Source: Patescibacteria group bacterium
GTDB lineage: Bacteria; Patescibacteriota; Patescibacteriia; Magasanikbacterales; GWA2-37-8
Direction of reading: 5' to 3'
DNA: 32,648 bases
Assembly (NCBI GenBank): GCA_018812905.1
Contig: JAHJCN010000051.1
Span: 1 to 32,648 of the forward strand
In this document: piece after piece, positions 31,799 through 32,648 of the stretch
How the letters are laid out: the number at the start of each line of letters is the position of its first letter
Numbering within the stretch: position 1 is the first letter of the stretch
The notes under the pieces: generated by a model
What the model was told of the DNA's origin: nothing
The model's input: only the letters and a program-made list of their open reading frames with translations
The model's database searches: none
Position numbers and translations under genes: made by a program

Positions 31799-32648
31799 AC
31801 TACATAAGATCATATTCAAATTTTAAACAATACAGGCCTCCGAAAAGTAAGTGGCAGTCATTTTTGAATTTATTTCGAAGAAATAAATCGGTATCCTACG
31901 TCAGCCAACCCATCGGTGGTAATCGGGTTCAAAAGAAGCAGTTTGATGCGCGCTATTTGCCAAATGACTACACCAGAAGAAATATTGTGGCGCTTTTTTT
32001 ACTATTTGTCATCACATGCGTTTGGATCTGGAATGTCTTATATACACCCTTTTTTCGAATAAACAAGGTGACATATCTTGGTTTGAGTCTCATCAAGAGA
32101 AGCGAGATTGACGAATTTGTTCAAAATGAAATTCTCAACACCAAGTGGAAAATTCCATTTAATAATTATTTTTTGGTAAACGCCAAGGATGCCCAGCAAA
32201 AGTTGATGTCTGAATTTTCGCTAAACTCTGTAGAAATAAAAAAAATATTTCCGGTAGAAATGAGAATAGATTTGGAAGAAAAAATTTCAACAATAATTTA
32301 TGACAATGGCAACAAATATTATTTGCTGGATACGAAAGGGGATGTGATAAAATATTTGGCTGCAACGGAGTTGCCGGAGAAAAATTTGTCAAACAGCTCT
32401 TCCGATAATATTGTCGCAACGCCAACATCCACACCGGTATCGGATGATAACACGTCCAGCACTTTGTTGTTGGATGACAAAAAAACACATATTCCGGAAT
32501 ACAGGAAGCTGAGGAAGGATTATGGCCAATTTCCGATTTTGTATGACATGAGAAATCTTTTTTTGAATGACGATGATGAAAATATTTTAACTGATAATCG
32601 CAAAGAGAAATTCTTAAAAGTGCTAGAAAATAGAACCAATCATTTTAC
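31795..32648 (+). CDS. ftsQ: FtsQ/DivIB-type cell-division protein, partial (3' end missing)
   Basis: The frame opens at ATG 31795, overlapping the alr stop as ATGA, and stays open to the window end (284 codons). It has a basic cytoplasmic tail (1-61), one membrane helix at about 63-82, and a POTRA domain (about 86-162) beginning FFRINKVTYLGLSLIKRSEI and ending EEKISTIIYDNG. This is the layout of FtsQ/DivIB, which organises the division complex with FtsB and FtsL. Residues about 197-230 are rich in Ser, Thr and Asp and look like a disordered insert within the beta domain. The assignment rests on domain order and the alr neighbour. Confidence 0.85.
   Translation, partial: MNYIRSYSNFKQYRPPKSKWQSFLNLFRRNKSVSYVSQPIGGNRVQKKQFDARYLPNDYTRRNIVALFLLFVITCVWIWNVLYTPFFRINKVTYLGLSLIKRSEIDEFVQNEILNTKWKIPFNNYFLVNAKDAQQKLMSEFSLNSVEIKKIFPVEMRIDLEEKISTIIYDNGNKYYLLDTKGDVIKYLAATELPEKNLSNSSSDNIVATPTSTPVSDDNTSSTLLLDDKKTHIPEYRKLRKDYGQFPILYDMRNLFLNDDDENILTDNRKEKFLKVLENRTNHF

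Overview
The window looks like a chromosomal segment of a Candidate Phyla Radiation (Patescibacteria) bacterium, probably of the Parcubacteria group. This rests on gene content and style, not on a marker gene: AT-rich DNA, all recognised genes on the + strand, gaps of a few bases or short overlaps, compact versions of core genes (for example a 129-residue AtpH), and start sites that almost never carry a Shine-Dalgarno sequence. TGA serves as an ordinary stop (mreC, mrdA, alr), so the genetic code is standard. No tRNA, rRNA, IS element or CRISPR array was seen, and no stretch above 300 bases lacks a gene.

Layout. 1-745: two small genes of unknown function, visibly richer in GC than the rest and each with a perfect AAGGAGG ribosome site. 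748-6414: rsmI (16S rRNA methyltransferase), metG, a CvpA-like membrane protein, a MEMO-CapA fusion lipoprotein and a TatD metal-dependent hydrolase. 6418-7926: a soluble Hanks-type Ser/Thr kinase. 7930-14869: a complete F-type ATP synthase operon atpI-B-E-F-H-A-G-D-C, with its own promoter, several internal hairpins and a strong terminator. 14877-17584: a small acidic protein, an EndoIII/MagIII-like DNA glycosylase and an ABC exporter. 17600-21430: Nudix hydrolase, UvrD-type helicase fused to a PD-(D/E)XK nuclease, and a DUF721/DciA-like protein. 21440-26274: a four-helix membrane protein followed by mreB-mreC-mreD-mrdA for lateral wall growth. 26293-32648: greA, lysS, a small nucleotidyltransferase, an RdgB/HAM1 pyrophosphatase, serS, alr and the start of ftsQ, which runs off the window.

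The genes cover energy conversion, peptidoglycan growth and division (mreBCD, mrdA, alr, ftsQ), translation (metG, lysS, serS, rsmI), transcription elongation (greA), nucleotide-pool cleaning (Nudix, RdgB) and DNA repair. The most interesting signals lie in the non-coding layer. (1) A ~39-bp element appears to be inserted in frame in both rsmI and tatD, in opposite orientations. (2) 30 of 35 start codons are directly preceded by T, while AAGGAGG-type sites are confined to the two GC-rich small genes, with a weaker one at atpE. (3) Seven promoters with exact 17-base spacers can be read by eye; several lie so close to the ATG that the mRNA would be nearly leaderless, and two overlap the preceding terminator.
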